Part shown: positions 52,101 to 59,505 of the stretch, piece after piece
How positions within the stretch are numbered: position 1 is the stretch's first letter
Layout of the letters: each line of letters begins with the position of its first letter
From: Fibrobacter succinogenes
GTDB taxonomy: Bacteria > Fibrobacterota > Fibrobacteria > Fibrobacterales > Fibrobacteraceae
DNA length: 59,505 nucleotides
Assembly: GCA_902800815.1 (NCBI GenBank)
Contig: CADCGB010000014.1
Coordinates: forward strand, 1 to 59,505
Reading direction: 5' to 3'
The notes under the pieces: model-generated
Told to the model about the DNA's origin: nothing
Database searches by the model: none
The model's input: only the letters and a program-made list of their open reading frames with translations
Translations under genes and position numbers: made by a program

Positions 52101-53079
52101 CATCAACCTGATGGTTCACGTGAACGACTCGCAGAGGGATTCCATCGCCATCGTGACTCCGTTTGCGACATTCCCCTTCACGTTTGACTTCTGGGTGCTC
52201 GGCAACACCAACAGGCCGCTACTGCGTGGCGATGTCACGAACTCGAATGCAGGCTTTATCGGCGTGCAGGACCTTTATGAATTCGAACTGAACTCCTTCA
52301 GCATATCATGGATGGACGTACCGTGGCAGCACGGCGTACTCGAGGTATCGAGTGCGCAGGAACTCCCCTACTGCGACGATACCGGCGAAAAGGAAGGCGA
52401 GACCTGCCCCATCAACTTTGACATTACCGGTACAATCACCAACCCGCAGCCCACGCCTACAAGCAACTGCGGTACGGAATCAAGTGCGGCCGCAACCTAC
52501 TACAATATCATCCTCGGGTGTATCGCCGACAACAACGACGAATCTACCGACTGGAACAAGATTGCGGGCAAGGCTATCGGCAAGATGATTTCTACAACAG
52601 CCAACAAGACGCTCGGTGGCGAATACATCGGCGATATCGACATGAAGGTGATGCTGTTCAGCAACAACACGACAAGCGACAAGGATTCTAGCTACTTCAA
52701 GATACCGATTTCACTTGACCGCTGGGTGAAGGACATGAAATTCATTTTCGGCTACACGCAGGACCAGAGCGAAAACCCGACATACGACCAGGCTCTGCAA
52801 TTCGGCGTGACCTACACCCTCCCCGTATTCCAAGACAAGTCATTCTCTCACAAAAACCACCTCAACCCGTCGCTCTACCTGAACGGGCAGCTTATCTCCA
52901 AGCAGTACCTTACCAACACCGGCGCAAGTTCGAACGAGAACCGACTCGAAAAGAACGTGGGCCTCAACTACGGCTACAAGTTCTGGAATGCGTGTCTGCT
53001 TGGCGTAGGCTACTGCGAAACGATTTCGTCCAACGCTTCGCTCAAGGATAGTGACAATAAAGAGGAGGCGCCCAAATGA
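49162..53079 (+). CDS. tamB: Translocation and assembly module protein TamB-like (AsmA/DUF490 superfamily)
   Basis: A 1305-residue protein: N-terminal membrane anchor (about 8-32), then about 1200 residues of repeated beta-strand pattern (extended beta-taco groove). A TamB/DUF490-like C-terminal domain with SISWMDVPWQHGVLEVSS and INFDITGTITNPQPTP follows. TamB-type proteins span the periplasm and help move phospholipid and outer-membrane protein. The only usable starts are non-ATG. TTG 49162 keeps the anchor but has no good ribosome-binding site, so the start is uncertain. The stop overlaps the ATG of the Omp85 gene (53076-53079). Confidence 0.85.
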   Translation: MKIGTSTFALTAAIVTVVVGVLALGAWFARIAVITYMSNPHTYGDVEVTPHGYTLGGPLTHSWDSVTVKQGDNVYTVKDFNLDITILGDDKGGKVSLGEFAASIKTNPDSSDKNKKKDPIGEIAFPEKAKFYLPVEASVGKISVDVNEGSEGAMHWQATDLSIKSNGTQAATIKLDSIQGDYLAETTSINIKANFEGENVSVKGNVKAGKDAIKLDVKAPKNNMAAVKTHVDMEVKKPEDWIPVEIPPAVPTIGAVKVNGDVTFDPKTQKPKYDLNLQTRIGEFWPIMASDAKINLKGDDERYHIHVDLYNDEGGHIMLEGDMDKKLDCDLNGYVEYMSSVFGPHMMPLDMKIHSAHKEGDHVEVSIETRQGSTIDATVELGKEIVVAFNGDFSPYEPWALDWNFGNLTLRNRFTIDGSFKGGVLHAKAKIPNVDFAYQMKADSLEVELDLNKNGILFSNGIIYGEKETFDFFGDVMWNHEDPHTSWDVTQREGGHAYAYIAWTDSITIEVQADSVDINTIPFAKLKISNDIYGTVSGHWRHNFTDNVGSVDVFAEGNYDPFEIRAHVRARQNGDSIFIDKFQAMQDKNMVEAEAAFILPNDSNPDFKPTAFLPIQVIHAWASAKDFSIPVLLEPLNDTTLANGFMSGDIAYEEGKGLLGNIDFTQLQFKKIAPTALKIDKVNMFAEGDKVELNSYVNIGNGGWAGSSQIIVDHVFSSERHVSVSHSTDNGGDIAVEGTIDSLYTFTGKANVSGAWFIPGTTTEIKRTDLQIDVSAKLKEGIKGITAEITSDSTFYQPPKMSRLIPFRVRGHVENGVAEITEFSTRNSEGESINATAAYSLDSMKLERFNISSEQFSLKSGQHSIMVKDVSGTLDDYDNELVVSVSLPYIQYNFFDETFGEGEIQAQSNLDFTIPRSTGDRLQNKSISGKLVVDKMIYYKALEFQITPNSLNRILTMFNNFITKLRTTEAQEAKISTASPINLMVHVNDSQRDSIAIVTPFATFPFTFDFWVLGNTNRPLLRGDVTNSNAGFIGVQDLYEFELNSFSISWMDVPWQHGVLEVSSAQELPYCDDTGEKEGETCPINFDITGTITNPQPTPTSNCGTESSAAATYYNIILGCIADNNDESTDWNKIAGKAIGKMISTTANKTLGGEYIGDIDMKVMLFSNNTTSDKDSSYFKIPISLDRWVKDMKFIFGYTQDQSENPTYDQALQFGVTYTLPVFQDKSFSHKNHLNPSLYLNGQLISKQYLTNTGASSNENRLEKNVGLNYGYKFWNACLLGVGYCETISSNASLKDSDNKEEAPK

Positions 53080-54977
53080 GAAAGATAATTTGCTTCCTGC
53101 TTTTTGCCATCGCATTTGTATTTGCTGAGGAAACCGAGAAAAACCCCTGGCAGGTCGTTTTTGATGGAAACAAGACATATTCGAATTTCCAGCTGAACGA
53201 ACAGCTTGAAATTCCCGATGAATTCGGGAACTTGGATACCACAAAGCAAGACTTCATGATGGGCCTTGCCATCGAGAACATTCGTGCGCTCTATTACTCA
53301 CAAGGGTTCTTCAGCCTTAGCATGAAGATGGAAATCCAGCGTGAGTACGATTCCGAGAACAACCGCAAGCGCGTATATGCTATTTCGCTACGCGAAGGCG
53401 ATCGTTACCACTTCGGTGGAACGAACATCATCGTGCCCGATTCCTCGAAACTCGATATCGACAAGGACAAGCTCCGCACCAACAACAAGGAAAGAATTTT
53501 CTCACAAGACGATATTGCCGAAGACATCCAGTTTATCCAGCAGGTCTACCGCAAGGCGGGCTACCTGCACACCTACGTGCTACCCGGCGAACTCATCGAT
53601 ACCACACAAAAAGTCATCATGGTCGAAATCATCGTGAACCCGGGTGCAAAGGTCATCATGGGTAATATGATAAGCACCGCACAGAAGAACCTCGACAAGA
53701 GCAAGAAGGAATCGGAAGCAGGGCTTTCCGATACCGCATGGCTTTCTTCGCTGTGGAAAACCCCGAAGGGAGAAATCATCAACGGTAACCAGTTCAACTC
53801 GTTCAAGTCGAAACTACTTTCTACGCAGTTGTTCACGCAGATTAAACTTACCGACTCGCTAAGGGCAGACGGGCTTTCGGACATTCACCTGAACGTGACC
53901 GAACGTGTTCCCGGCGAAGCGCGTTACGGCCTGTTCTACGAAGAAATGTACGGCTTCGGCGCCATCGCGTATGCAAAGCACAAGAACTTCTTCGGGACGT
54001 TCAACGAATTCTCCACATCGTTCCAGATTGCACAGAACAAGCAGGAAATTTCTCTCGGCTATGCAAACCCGCTACTCTTCGGAACATCTTTCTCGTTCAT
54101 CCCGACGGCAATCCGCTTGGAAGACCGCCTGAGTTTCAACCACGAAAAGACCGCCCCGCCCGCCTACCCCGACAGCGTCGAAGAGCGTTACGAAATCATC
54201 AACCGTGGTGACCTTACCTTCGGCATTACCGACCACATCCGATTCCGTGGAACGCTCGATACCCGCTTTGTGAGCAAGAACGGATCTGACATGTACAAGG
54301 TGAAGGGCGAAATAGCACTTACCTTCGACTATACCGACGACTACTTCAACCCCACGAAGGGCGTGCGCGTTGCACCGACTGTCGGCGCGGGCACGAACCT
54401 GAACGCAGACCTCGAAAAACTCACCATGATAGGCAACCCCTACACCTACGGCGAGGCGACCGTAAACCTGTACCACCCACTATTCTGGACGTTCTACGGT
54501 GCTCTCAGCGGAAGCGTAGGCAAGTTCTTCGAGAAGGCGCTTGAAGACGATGCGCGCGTGTTCTACCAGGGCGGTTCACGTTCCGTACGCGGTTACCGAT
54601 TCCGGAGCATCTTTGCGAGTTACGAGAGTTACACCAGCAGTACCGACGACGATGGAAACGAGGTCATCGATACAGTCATCAACACAGGCCTGACACCGAT
54701 GTATTTCCGCGTGAACGAGGAAATCCGCTGGACACTCCCCTGGAAGGGCTGGAAGCACTGGCAGATTGTGCAGTTCTATGACTGGACGCGCGTGATGGAT
54801 AACGAGAGAGATGTCTACAAGGAAACCGCCAAGGAAGCACTCGGTCTCGGGCTCCGTTACCGCTGGCAGTTCCTCACGTTCCGCCTGGATTATGCGTTCA
54901 AGAAGAACTTGAGCGACTGGAGCCCCGAAGGGTTCGCCTGGGGCAGATTCGCATTCGACCTTTCGCAGACGTTCTAG
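53076..54977 (+). CDS. tamA: Omp85-family TamA-like outer-membrane protein
   Basis: A 633-residue protein. Signal peptide (CFLLFAIAFVFAEE, cut near 18-19), POTRA-like region (about 25-280; FDGNKTYSNFQL, YRKAGYLHTYVLPG, NVTERVPGEARYG), and a 16-strand barrel with the lid-lock motif SRSVRGYRFRS (about 498-508). The C-terminus is AFDLSQTF, with terminal Phe. Omp85 proteins insert outer-membrane proteins. Coupled to tamB by a 4-bp overlap, so this is the TamA-like partner. Its stop overlaps the stop of the convergent ABC gene in a CTAG. Confidence 0.9.
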   Translation: MRKIICFLLFAIAFVFAEETEKNPWQVVFDGNKTYSNFQLNEQLEIPDEFGNLDTTKQDFMMGLAIENIRALYYSQGFFSLSMKMEIQREYDSENNRKRVYAISLREGDRYHFGGTNIIVPDSSKLDIDKDKLRTNNKERIFSQDDIAEDIQFIQQVYRKAGYLHTYVLPGELIDTTQKVIMVEIIVNPGAKVIMGNMISTAQKNLDKSKKESEAGLSDTAWLSSLWKTPKGEIINGNQFNSFKSKLLSTQLFTQIKLTDSLRADGLSDIHLNVTERVPGEARYGLFYEEMYGFGAIAYAKHKNFFGTFNEFSTSFQIAQNKQEISLGYANPLLFGTSFSFIPTAIRLEDRLSFNHEKTAPPAYPDSVEERYEIINRGDLTFGITDHIRFRGTLDTRFVSKNGSDMYKVKGEIALTFDYTDDYFNPTKGVRVAPTVGAGTNLNADLEKLTMIGNPYTYGEATVNLYHPLFWTFYGALSGSVGKFFEKALEDDARVFYQGGSRSVRGYRFRSIFASYESYTSSTDDDGNEVIDTVINTGLTPMYFRVNEEIRWTLPWKGWKHWQIVQFYDWTRVMDNERDVYKETAKEALGLGLRYRWQFLTFRLDYAFKKNLSDWSPEGFAWGRFAFDLSQTF

Positions 54978-55873
54978 CCCGCGACGGTCTTTTTATAAAG
55001 TGTTGCAAGGCCCGTGCCGGCGCGGTTCACGCTGGCATCTATTCCCGCAGCGGCGAGGGCCGCGCGGATTCTTTCAGGCGTTAGGTTTTCAAGCGAATTG
55101 TTCGCAGGAGTATTGCCTTCGGGAGTGGTACTTGCGGGATTATTGCCGCGGACCTCTACCTTGAAAGTCGCCGTTTCGCTCGCAAGGTCGGCAACACGCC
55201 CGCTCTTGAGCACATGCCCGCGGTCGATAATCGCGAAATCGGTCGCCTCCTCTTCCATCTCGGCAAGGATATGCGAGCAGACGATGGCTGTACCGCCTTC
55301 CTGTTTGCGCCAGTCGGCAATGAGTTTCCACACGGCCTCGCGCGACATCGGGTCGAGATTCGCCACCGGCTCGTCCAGAATCAGGAGTTTCGGCGCAGGA
55401 GCCATCGCGCGCAGCAACTGCACCTTCTGGCGGTTCCCGAGCGAAAGCTTGCCCATGCGGGTATCGAGCGGCGGGAGTTCCAGGCTCTTCGCGATGCGGG
55501 CAATGCGTTCGCGGGCCTCGGTCGTATTCCACATCGGGATACGGGCCGCATAGAACCCCACGAAATAGTCAACGTACTCGTTTATCGAAAGTTTCGGGTA
55601 TACGCCCGGATTCTCGAGCAAAATGCCGCAGGCAATCGGGTCGAGGAAAGCATTCGTGCCGCGCACATCGTCCGCAAGCACAATCGTTCCCGAGAATTTC
55701 GCGAAACGCCCGCACAGCAGGCGGAGTAGCGTCGTCTTCCCTGCCCCATTCGGGCCCAGCAGCGCAAAGAAACTCCCCCGCGGGATCTCGAGAGACACGC
55801 CCGAAAGCGCGTCCACGCCCGATTTCGGGTAGCGGAACGAGACGTTCTCTATTTTTGCCAGCGGGATTCCCAT
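54974..55873 (-). CDS. Orphan ABC transporter ATP-binding protein
   Basis: A 299-residue ABC ATPase of the ABC-2 export type. Walker A GPNGAGKT (40-47), an altered signature LSLGNRQK (143-150, in place of LSGGQ), Walker B LLILDEP (163-169), and the His switch in CSHIL. After the ATPase domain comes a 70-residue Ala/Asn/Thr-rich tail (VEVRGNNPASTTPEGN). No permease gene is next to it. ATG 55873 chosen; a longer open frame upstream lacks family likeness. It is followed upstream by the DUF4116-like gene on the same strand (16 bp). Confidence 0.85.
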   Translation of the reverse strand: MGIPLAKIENVSFRYPKSGVDALSGVSLEIPRGSFFALLGPNGAGKTTLLRLLCGRFAKFSGTIVLADDVRGTNAFLDPIACGILLENPGVYPKLSINEYVDYFVGFYAARIPMWNTTEARERIARIAKSLELPPLDTRMGKLSLGNRQKVQLLRAMAPAPKLLILDEPVANLDPMSREAVWKLIADWRKQEGGTAIVCSHILAEMEEEATDFAIIDRGHVLKSGRVADLASETATFKVEVRGNNPASTTPEGNTPANNSLENLTPERIRAALAAAGIDASVNRAGTGLATLYKKTVAG

Positions 55874-55889
55874 CGCGCGCCCCGCAAAA

Positions 55890-56588
55890 CTACTTGCAGA
55901 ATTCCTTGACCGCTTCGGCGGGGTTCTTGATGAGCGCGAAAGCGTCCTTCGTCTGGCGCACCGCCTCCATCTGCACCTTTTCGCTTGCACGCTGCAAGTA
56001 CTGAATGCAACGCCAGTCCGTACGCACGGCGGCAAGCTGCACCGGTTCCGTACGGTCTTTGATACTCACAAATTCGAAAGCGTGGTAGTCCTGCTTCACC
56101 GCGGCAATCACGATGGCGGCCGACGGGCGCACAATATCTTGCAATGCATGCCAGTCACGTTCCACGAGCGCCGCCTGGATCTTTTCGCCCATGAACGGCA
56201 CGGCCTTGACCGCATCGGCACTCGCGCGTACCGCCTCGGCCCACAGGTCTTCGCCCGCGTTGTCAATCTTCTTCACGATTTTCCAGTCACTGCGCACCGC
56301 GGCCTTGAGCAGGTCGGGGTTCGTCACGAACTTCAAAATGTTCGGGTCGCCGTTCACCGCGGCAAGGAGCGCAGGCTCGTCGAGGGCGTTGAGCGCCACC
56401 TTCAAATCTTCGCAAAGGCCGTTCTTGATGTAGAGAATCGCCTGCACGTTCTGTGCGAACGCCGCCTTCTGCGCGGCCACAGTCGGGTTTTCGATAAGGC
56501 TGATGGCATACCAGTTGAGAGCAATCGCCTCGAGCTGCTGTTCTTCGGTCGGGTTCTCGATCTTCTTGATTTCAGTCCAGGACTGCAT
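55890..56588 (-). CDS. DUF4116-like repeat protein
   Basis: A 232-residue protein of about nine imperfect 22-24-residue helical repeats. The pattern is xxQLxAVxxDWxxIxxIxNP, for example QQLEAIALNWYAISLIENP and VQLAAVRTDWRCIQYLQRA. It resembles the DUF4116 repeats found in eukaryote-like and bacterial proteins of unknown role. Cytoplasmic, no export signal. Sixteen bases before the orphan ABC ATPase and probably cotranscribed. Function unknown. Confidence 0.75.
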   Translation of the reverse strand: MQSWTEIKKIENPTEEQQLEAIALNWYAISLIENPTVAAQKAAFAQNVQAILYIKNGLCEDLKVALNALDEPALLAAVNGDPNILKFVTNPDLLKAAVRSDWKIVKKIDNAGEDLWAEAVRASADAVKAVPFMGEKIQAALVERDWHALQDIVRPSAAIVIAAVKQDYHAFEFVSIKDRTEPVQLAAVRTDWRCIQYLQRASEKVQMEAVRQTKDAFALIKNPAEAVKEFCK

Positions 56589-56630
56589 AAAACCTCTTGT
56601 TTATGCGGTAAAGATAGTAAACTAGTCTTG

Positions 56631-56692
56631 GCGCTACTGCGTAGCGCAGATACTGCGCCTCGGAAATGGTCGCTCAAGTAAACTTGGCGACC
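56631..56692. repeat. Two hairpins between the DUF4116-like and FISUMP genes
   Basis: Perfect GCGCTAC-TGC-GTAGCGC (56631-56647) and a near-perfect hairpin with arms GGTCG..CAAGT and ACTTG..CGACC (56668-56692). They lie after the FISUMP stop at 56708 (minus strand). No T-tract follows, so their role as terminator is doubtful. Confidence 0.5.
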
Positions 56693-56707
56693 GCTCCACT
56701 CGGCTTG

Positions 56708-57427
56708 TTAATCTTTGATGCAACGGACGGAGGACTCGAAGCCCATCTTGTAGCCATAATTCAGTCGCGCCCAGGCGAGGCAGTTAGCCAATCTCAAGCT
56801 GTACGCACCATCTTTAATGTGGTAGTTATCCTCAGTAGAACTCCAGAAGGCCGCAGATTTGCCCTCACCGATGTACCCATTGGAAAACCCGCCACCGCCA
56901 GGCAATGCAGAGAACCCGAAGGCATCCGTGCCATTGCCACTTTTACCACCATAATCACACTCGCTCCAACCACTCGTTGACTTGAGTTTCTCGCCCGCAG
57001 CATTGAAACCGTTAATGTCTTCTTCTCCCATGGCCTTGTACAGAGTTTCAAAATCTTCCTTGCTGGGCAGGTGCCACCCAGCGGGGCAGACGCATACTGC
57101 CGCCTCCCAACTGTATAGCCTTCCGTATTTCTGGCAGTTTGACTCATTGTCTTCGTAGCACCAGCTGTCCTCAGTTTCCAAATTCATGTTCTCGGCCATC
57201 CAGGTCTGTGAACCAATCTTTACCGTCCTATATACAATACCATTTCTTGGATCTTTCAAAAAGCCATTGTCATCTTCCTGCACAGGAGTTTTATCCAGCA
57301 CTTTACATGCCGAGGTATCCGCTTCCGAAATTATTTTATCATCTGTGCTGCATCTCTTAAATAAATTACCAAAATTCAGCAAGAGAAAAAGAACTGCGAT
57401 TACTAAACTTTTTGCGGCAATTATCAT
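56708..57427 (-). CDS. FISUMP-domain protein, tandem copy 3
   Basis: A 239-residue exported protein. N-terminal hydrophobic segment ends in a poor lipobox (FGNLFKRC), so anchoring may be by uncleaved signal. FISUMP domain: RTVKIGSQTWMAENMNLE, CYEDNESNCQKYGRLYSWEAA, CPAGWHLPSKEDFETLY, LKSTSGWSE, GFSALPGGGG, FWSSTED and the final SSVRCIKD. ATG 57427 follows a weak AAGATA. Last of three FISUMP genes on the minus strand; 15 bp from the previous gene. Confidence 0.92.
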   Translation of the reverse strand: MIIAAKSLVIAVLFLLLNFGNLFKRCSTDDKIISEADTSACKVLDKTPVQEDDNGFLKDPRNGIVYRTVKIGSQTWMAENMNLETEDSWCYEDNESNCQKYGRLYSWEAAVCVCPAGWHLPSKEDFETLYKAMGEEDINGFNAAGEKLKSTSGWSECDYGGKSGNGTDAFGFSALPGGGGFSNGYIGEGKSAAFWSSTEDNYHIKDGAYSLRLANCLAWARLNYGYKMGFESSVRCIKD

Positions 57428-57441
57428 ATTTATCTTTTTGG

Positions 57442-58149
57442 CTAGTCCTTCACGCAACGGACCGAGAACCCGTAGTTGTTGTAATCGTCGCTAGACATAC
57501 CCGCAGCATAGTCGACGTTGAAGTCCAAGAACGCACTGTACGGGCCGTTATTGAGTTCAGTAGAACTCACAGTAGAACTCCGGAAGAACGTGTGGGCGCC
57601 CGCGTAGAGATATCCCCCACCCTTAACCCTGTAGCCAGCAGGGAGCGCCGAGAACCCGAATGCATCCGAGCCTTTGCCACCGGATGTGGACTTGAGCATT
57701 TTGCCTGCGGTCGCTCGTCCACCGACAGCATCGAACAACGTTTCCCATTCGACCTTGCTAGGCAAACGCCAGCCGTCAGGGCAAACATCAGCCACAGCAT
57801 TCCACGTGTATAGTCGACCATACTTTTCGCAATATTCGTCAGAATCCTTGTAGCAGAAACTAGAGTCCGTTTCATAGTTGAGGTTCTGCGCCATCCACCA
57901 CTGGTCGGCAATTTTAACGGTCTTGTAAGTCTGGCCGTCGCGGTCGTCCGCCAACTCGCTATATTCGCAATTGTCTTCCGTTTCGGTCTTGCAACCGACG
58001 ACAGAATCCGAAGACTTCCCAGAACTGCTGGATTTGGCACGGGAAGAAGACGAACCATCCGAAGGACGGGTCGAGAAATCGCTACCATCGTCACCGCAGG
58101 CGACAAGCATCGCCGCACAAGCAAGGATTCCAAGCCAAAGGGAACGCAT
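57442..58149 (-). CDS. FISUMP-domain lipoprotein, tandem copy 2
   Basis: A 235-residue lipoprotein, lipobox LVAC (Cys18), Ser-rich linker (SSSSRAKSSSSGKSS) and a FISUMP domain with DRDGQTYKTVKIADQWWMAQNLNYE, CYKDSDEYCEKYGRLYTWNA, CPDGWRLPSKVEWETLF, LKSTSGG, GFSALPAGYRVKG and FSVRCVKD at the end. ACAGGAG precedes the ATG. The Ser linker is typical of Fibrobacter cell-surface proteins. Role unproved; surface or fibre-attachment functions have been proposed for the family. Confidence 0.95.
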   Translation of the reverse strand: MRSLWLGILACAAMLVACGDDGSDFSTRPSDGSSSSRAKSSSSGKSSDSVVGCKTETEDNCEYSELADDRDGQTYKTVKIADQWWMAQNLNYETDSSFCYKDSDEYCEKYGRLYTWNAVADVCPDGWRLPSKVEWETLFDAVGGRATAGKMLKSTSGGKGSDAFGFSALPAGYRVKGGGYLYAGAHTFFRSSTVSSTELNNGPYSAFLDFNVDYAAGMSSDDYNNYGFSVRCVKD

Positions 58150-58178
58150 ATTTTCTCCTGTTATTTACTTGAAATATA

Positions 58179-58208
58179 AGAAAAAGCCCCCGGCTTTGAA
58201 CCGAGGGC
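58179..58208 (-). terminator. Terminator between FISUMP copies 1 and 2
   Basis: Minus strand GCCCTCGG, loop TTCAAAG, CCGGGGGC (one G-U pair), then TTTTTCTTATA. It closes FISUMP copy 1 and may leave copies 2 and 3 as a separate unit. Confidence 0.9.
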
Positions 58209-58230
58209 CAATTTACTTTAGCCTATTTGG

Positions 58231-58902
58231 TCAAAAAAGGTATTTTAAACACCACAATATACATTGACAGAATGATATAAAAATCCCTACGAGCGTCGTT
58301 CTTTTTTTCACCTCTAAACCTTTGATACAACGGACAGAGTGTCCGGTGTCCTTGTGGCCGTAACCCAGGCCTGCAATGTCGTCGTGGTAGCGCAAGTGCA
58401 TACTGTACGCGATACCATCATCAGTAGAGCCCCAGAAGAACGCATAAAGGCCCTCATCACGGTAAATCCCACCGTTGTCGGACCATTCGCCAGCAGGCAA
58501 CGCCGTGAACAAGTAGGCATCCGTACCATTGCCGCTTTCCCCTTCATCGTCATCCCAGCCGCTAGTGGACTTGAGCATCTTGCCTGCTGTACTAGAACCG
58601 CCAACAGTAGCAACTAGCTCTTTAAATTCGACCTCTGTCGGCAAATGCCAGCCGCTCGGACAAGCGATTTTCGCAGCAGCCCAAGTGTAAAGGCGACCGT
58701 ACTTGGTGCAGTTGGACGCACTATCCTTGTAGCAGTAGGAGTTTGCTGTCTCGTAGTTCAAGTTCTCCGCCATCCAAACCTGATTGCCTATTTTCACCGT
58801 TCTGTAGGTCTGACCATCACGAGAATCAGTCAAGATGCCGCAAAAAGCGTCCGTCGCAAACGACAACGCAAGCAACACAAAGATGGCAAAAGAACGATTC
58901 AT
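58231..58902 (-). CDS. FISUMP-domain exported protein, tandem copy 1, with C-terminal extension
   Basis: A 223-residue protein. Signal peptide (SFAIFVLLALSFATDAFCG, cut near residue 21), FISUMP domain (TDSRDGQTYRTVKIGNQVWMAENLNYE split as usual, YGRLYTWAAAK, CPSGWHLPTEVEFKEL, LKSTSGWDDD, FTALPAGEW, SVRCIKG). Where the other copies stop, this one goes on for 27 residues (LEVKKRTTLVG, then hydrophobic FISFCQCILWCLKYLF). That may be a lost stop codon or a membrane tail. ATG 58902 with GAGG 7 nt upstream; ATG 58914 also possible. Confidence 0.88.
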   Translation of the reverse strand: MNRSFAIFVLLALSFATDAFCGILTDSRDGQTYRTVKIGNQVWMAENLNYETANSYCYKDSASNCTKYGRLYTWAAAKIACPSGWHLPTEVEFKELVATVGGSSTAGKMLKSTSGWDDDEGESGNGTDAYLFTALPAGEWSDNGGIYRDEGLYAFFWGSTDDGIAYSMHLRYHDDIAGLGYGHKDTGHSVRCIKGLEVKKRTTLVGIFISFCQCILWCLKYLF

Positions 58903-58990
58903 AGAAAGCCTCATGAATTCTATAATTATACATTTTTTTGGCTAGTTCACCGCCACTTTGGCAATTTTGTGCTTTTTCTATATATAAAAG

Positions 58991-59122
58991 ATCCCCGCCT
59001 GCGCGGGGATGACAATGCGGGTCTGGATTCTTCGCTACGCTCACGATGACGCAACACGCGGAGCGTTTGTCCCGCTACACTTTACTTGTGTGAGCAACAA
59101 ACGCCTCGTATTAACGAGGCGT
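58991..59122. repeat. Dispersed repeats and hairpin downstream of glyA
   Basis: A GC-rich palindromic unit (58991-59013) shares its 21-nt core with 564-584. It is followed by TTCTTCGCTACGCTCACGATGAC (in two overlapping parts), similar to the in-frame repeat in tilS. A perfect hairpin with 9-nt arms ACGCCTCGT-ATTA-ACGAGGCGT lies at 59101-59122. The last may be the glyA terminator on the minus strand, although no good T-tract follows. The remaining intergenic sequence (58903-59180) holds no gene that I can support. Confidence 0.6.
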
Positions 59123-59180
59123 GGTTGCGAGAGCGAGTGAGAAACCGGAGGTTTCAATGCCCTAAATGACGAACGAGCGG

Positions 59181-59505
59181 TTATTTATAAAGCGGGTGCT
59201 TCTTGCAGAGAGCCACGATTTCTTCGCGGATCTTCTTGAGAGCAGCATCGTCGTCCTTAGCCTTGATAGCGCGGTCGATGATGCGGGCCACTTCGCGAGT
59301 GTCTTCTTCGTCGAAGCCACGAGTCGTGATAGCAGGCGTACCGAGACGGACACCGGACGGGTCCATCGGCTTGCGCGGATCAAACGGAATCGTAGAACGG
59401 CTGCAAGAGATGCCGACCTTTTCCATGGCCACTTCGGCTTCCTTACCGGAAACACCCTGAGAAGTCATATCGACAACGATGAGGTGGTTGTCGGTACCGC
59501 CACTA
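59181..59505 (-). CDS. glyA: Serine hydroxymethyltransferase, C-terminal part (runs off the window)
   Basis: The last 107 codons of a minus-strand gene that begins outside the window. SGGTDNHLIVVDM at the window edge, GVSGKEAEVAMEKVGIS, IPFDPRKPMDPSGVRLGTPAITTRGF and the helix after it match the C-terminal domain of GlyA. The enzyme makes glycine and methylene-tetrahydrofolate from serine. The catalytic Lys is outside the window. The protein ends HPLYK. Confidence 0.95.
   Translation of the reverse strand, partial: SGGTDNHLIVVDMTSQGVSGKEAEVAMEKVGISCSRSTIPFDPRKPMDPSGVRLGTPAITTRGFDEEDTREVARIIDRAIKAKDDDAALKKIREEIVALCKKHPLYK

Noticed and set aside
1..59505. tRNA, rRNA, CRISPR or transposon
   Set aside because: No TTC-type T-loop with acceptor stem, no spaced direct repeats and no transposase or integrase motifs were seen when reading both strands.

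Overview
The window is a stretch of chromosome from a member of the genus Fibrobacter (phylum Fibrobacterota), probably a gut or rumen strain. The clearest signature is four proteins with the Fibrobacter succinogenes major paralogous (FISUMP) domain: conserved Cys-Tyr, YGRLYTW, CPxGWHLPS, LKSTSGW, SALPxG and a terminal SVRC(I/V)K. A three-subunit class B fumarate reductase/succinate dehydrogenase, a menaquinone (futalosine) gene, many lipoproteins and a TamA/TamB pair fit a Gram-negative, succinate-forming anaerobe. GC is moderate, with one visibly AT-richer block near 31.1-35.6 kb. I saw no rRNA, tRNA, CRISPR array, transposase or prophage.

Layout. 1-234: start of gdhA (continues outside the window), preceded by a 370-bp region with three TTACA/TGTAA dyads. 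607-6164: six-gene lipid operon on the minus strand (acyl carrier protein, a fused ketosynthase/chain-length-factor-like protein, FabG, FabZ, a PlsC acyltransferase, a patatin lipase), divergent from an acyl-CoA carboxylase carboxyltransferase (6390-7934). 8023-11195: prfC and a SprT-like/YkgJ-like pair. 11353-16093: four-gene envelope operon of two lipoproteins and two exported proteins. 16090-16269: a 59-residue basic protein on the minus strand with a terminator inside its coding region, the hallmark of ArfA-type ribosome-rescue factors. 16329-22557: tilS-ftsH-folP-cdaA and a membrane-anchored sulfatase-modifying-factor-like protein.

22596-31534: mixed single genes, including a PDZ-thioredoxin fusion, pyrD, an M20 peptidase, a sirtuin, mqnE and nfeD. 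31555-35452: an AT-rich minus-strand block with two paralogous metzincin-like lipoproteins on either side of a FISUMP lipoprotein. It lies between nfeD and floA, which are commonly neighbours. 35647-37480: floA and a membrane-anchored protein with an FtsK-gamma-like helix-turn-helix. 38789-41079: polar amino-acid ABC transporter. 41188-47289: frdB, frdA, frdC, ndk and a PPIase-like lipoprotein, transcribed from the high-coordinate end. 47412-48833: FadL-like porin. 49162-54977: tamB-tamA. 54974-56588: an orphan ABC ATPase and a DUF4116-like repeat protein. 56708-58902: three FISUMP genes in tandem. 59181-59505: 3' end of glyA.

Short palindromic dispersed repeats ending in GGATGAC or similar occur between genes and, in three cases (plsC, tilS, an ABC ATPase), in frame inside coding regions. 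The strongest candidates for something undescribed are the ArfA-like gene with its internal terminator, the KS-CLF fusion operon, the twin-metzincin/FISUMP lipoprotein operon, and the in-frame repeats.
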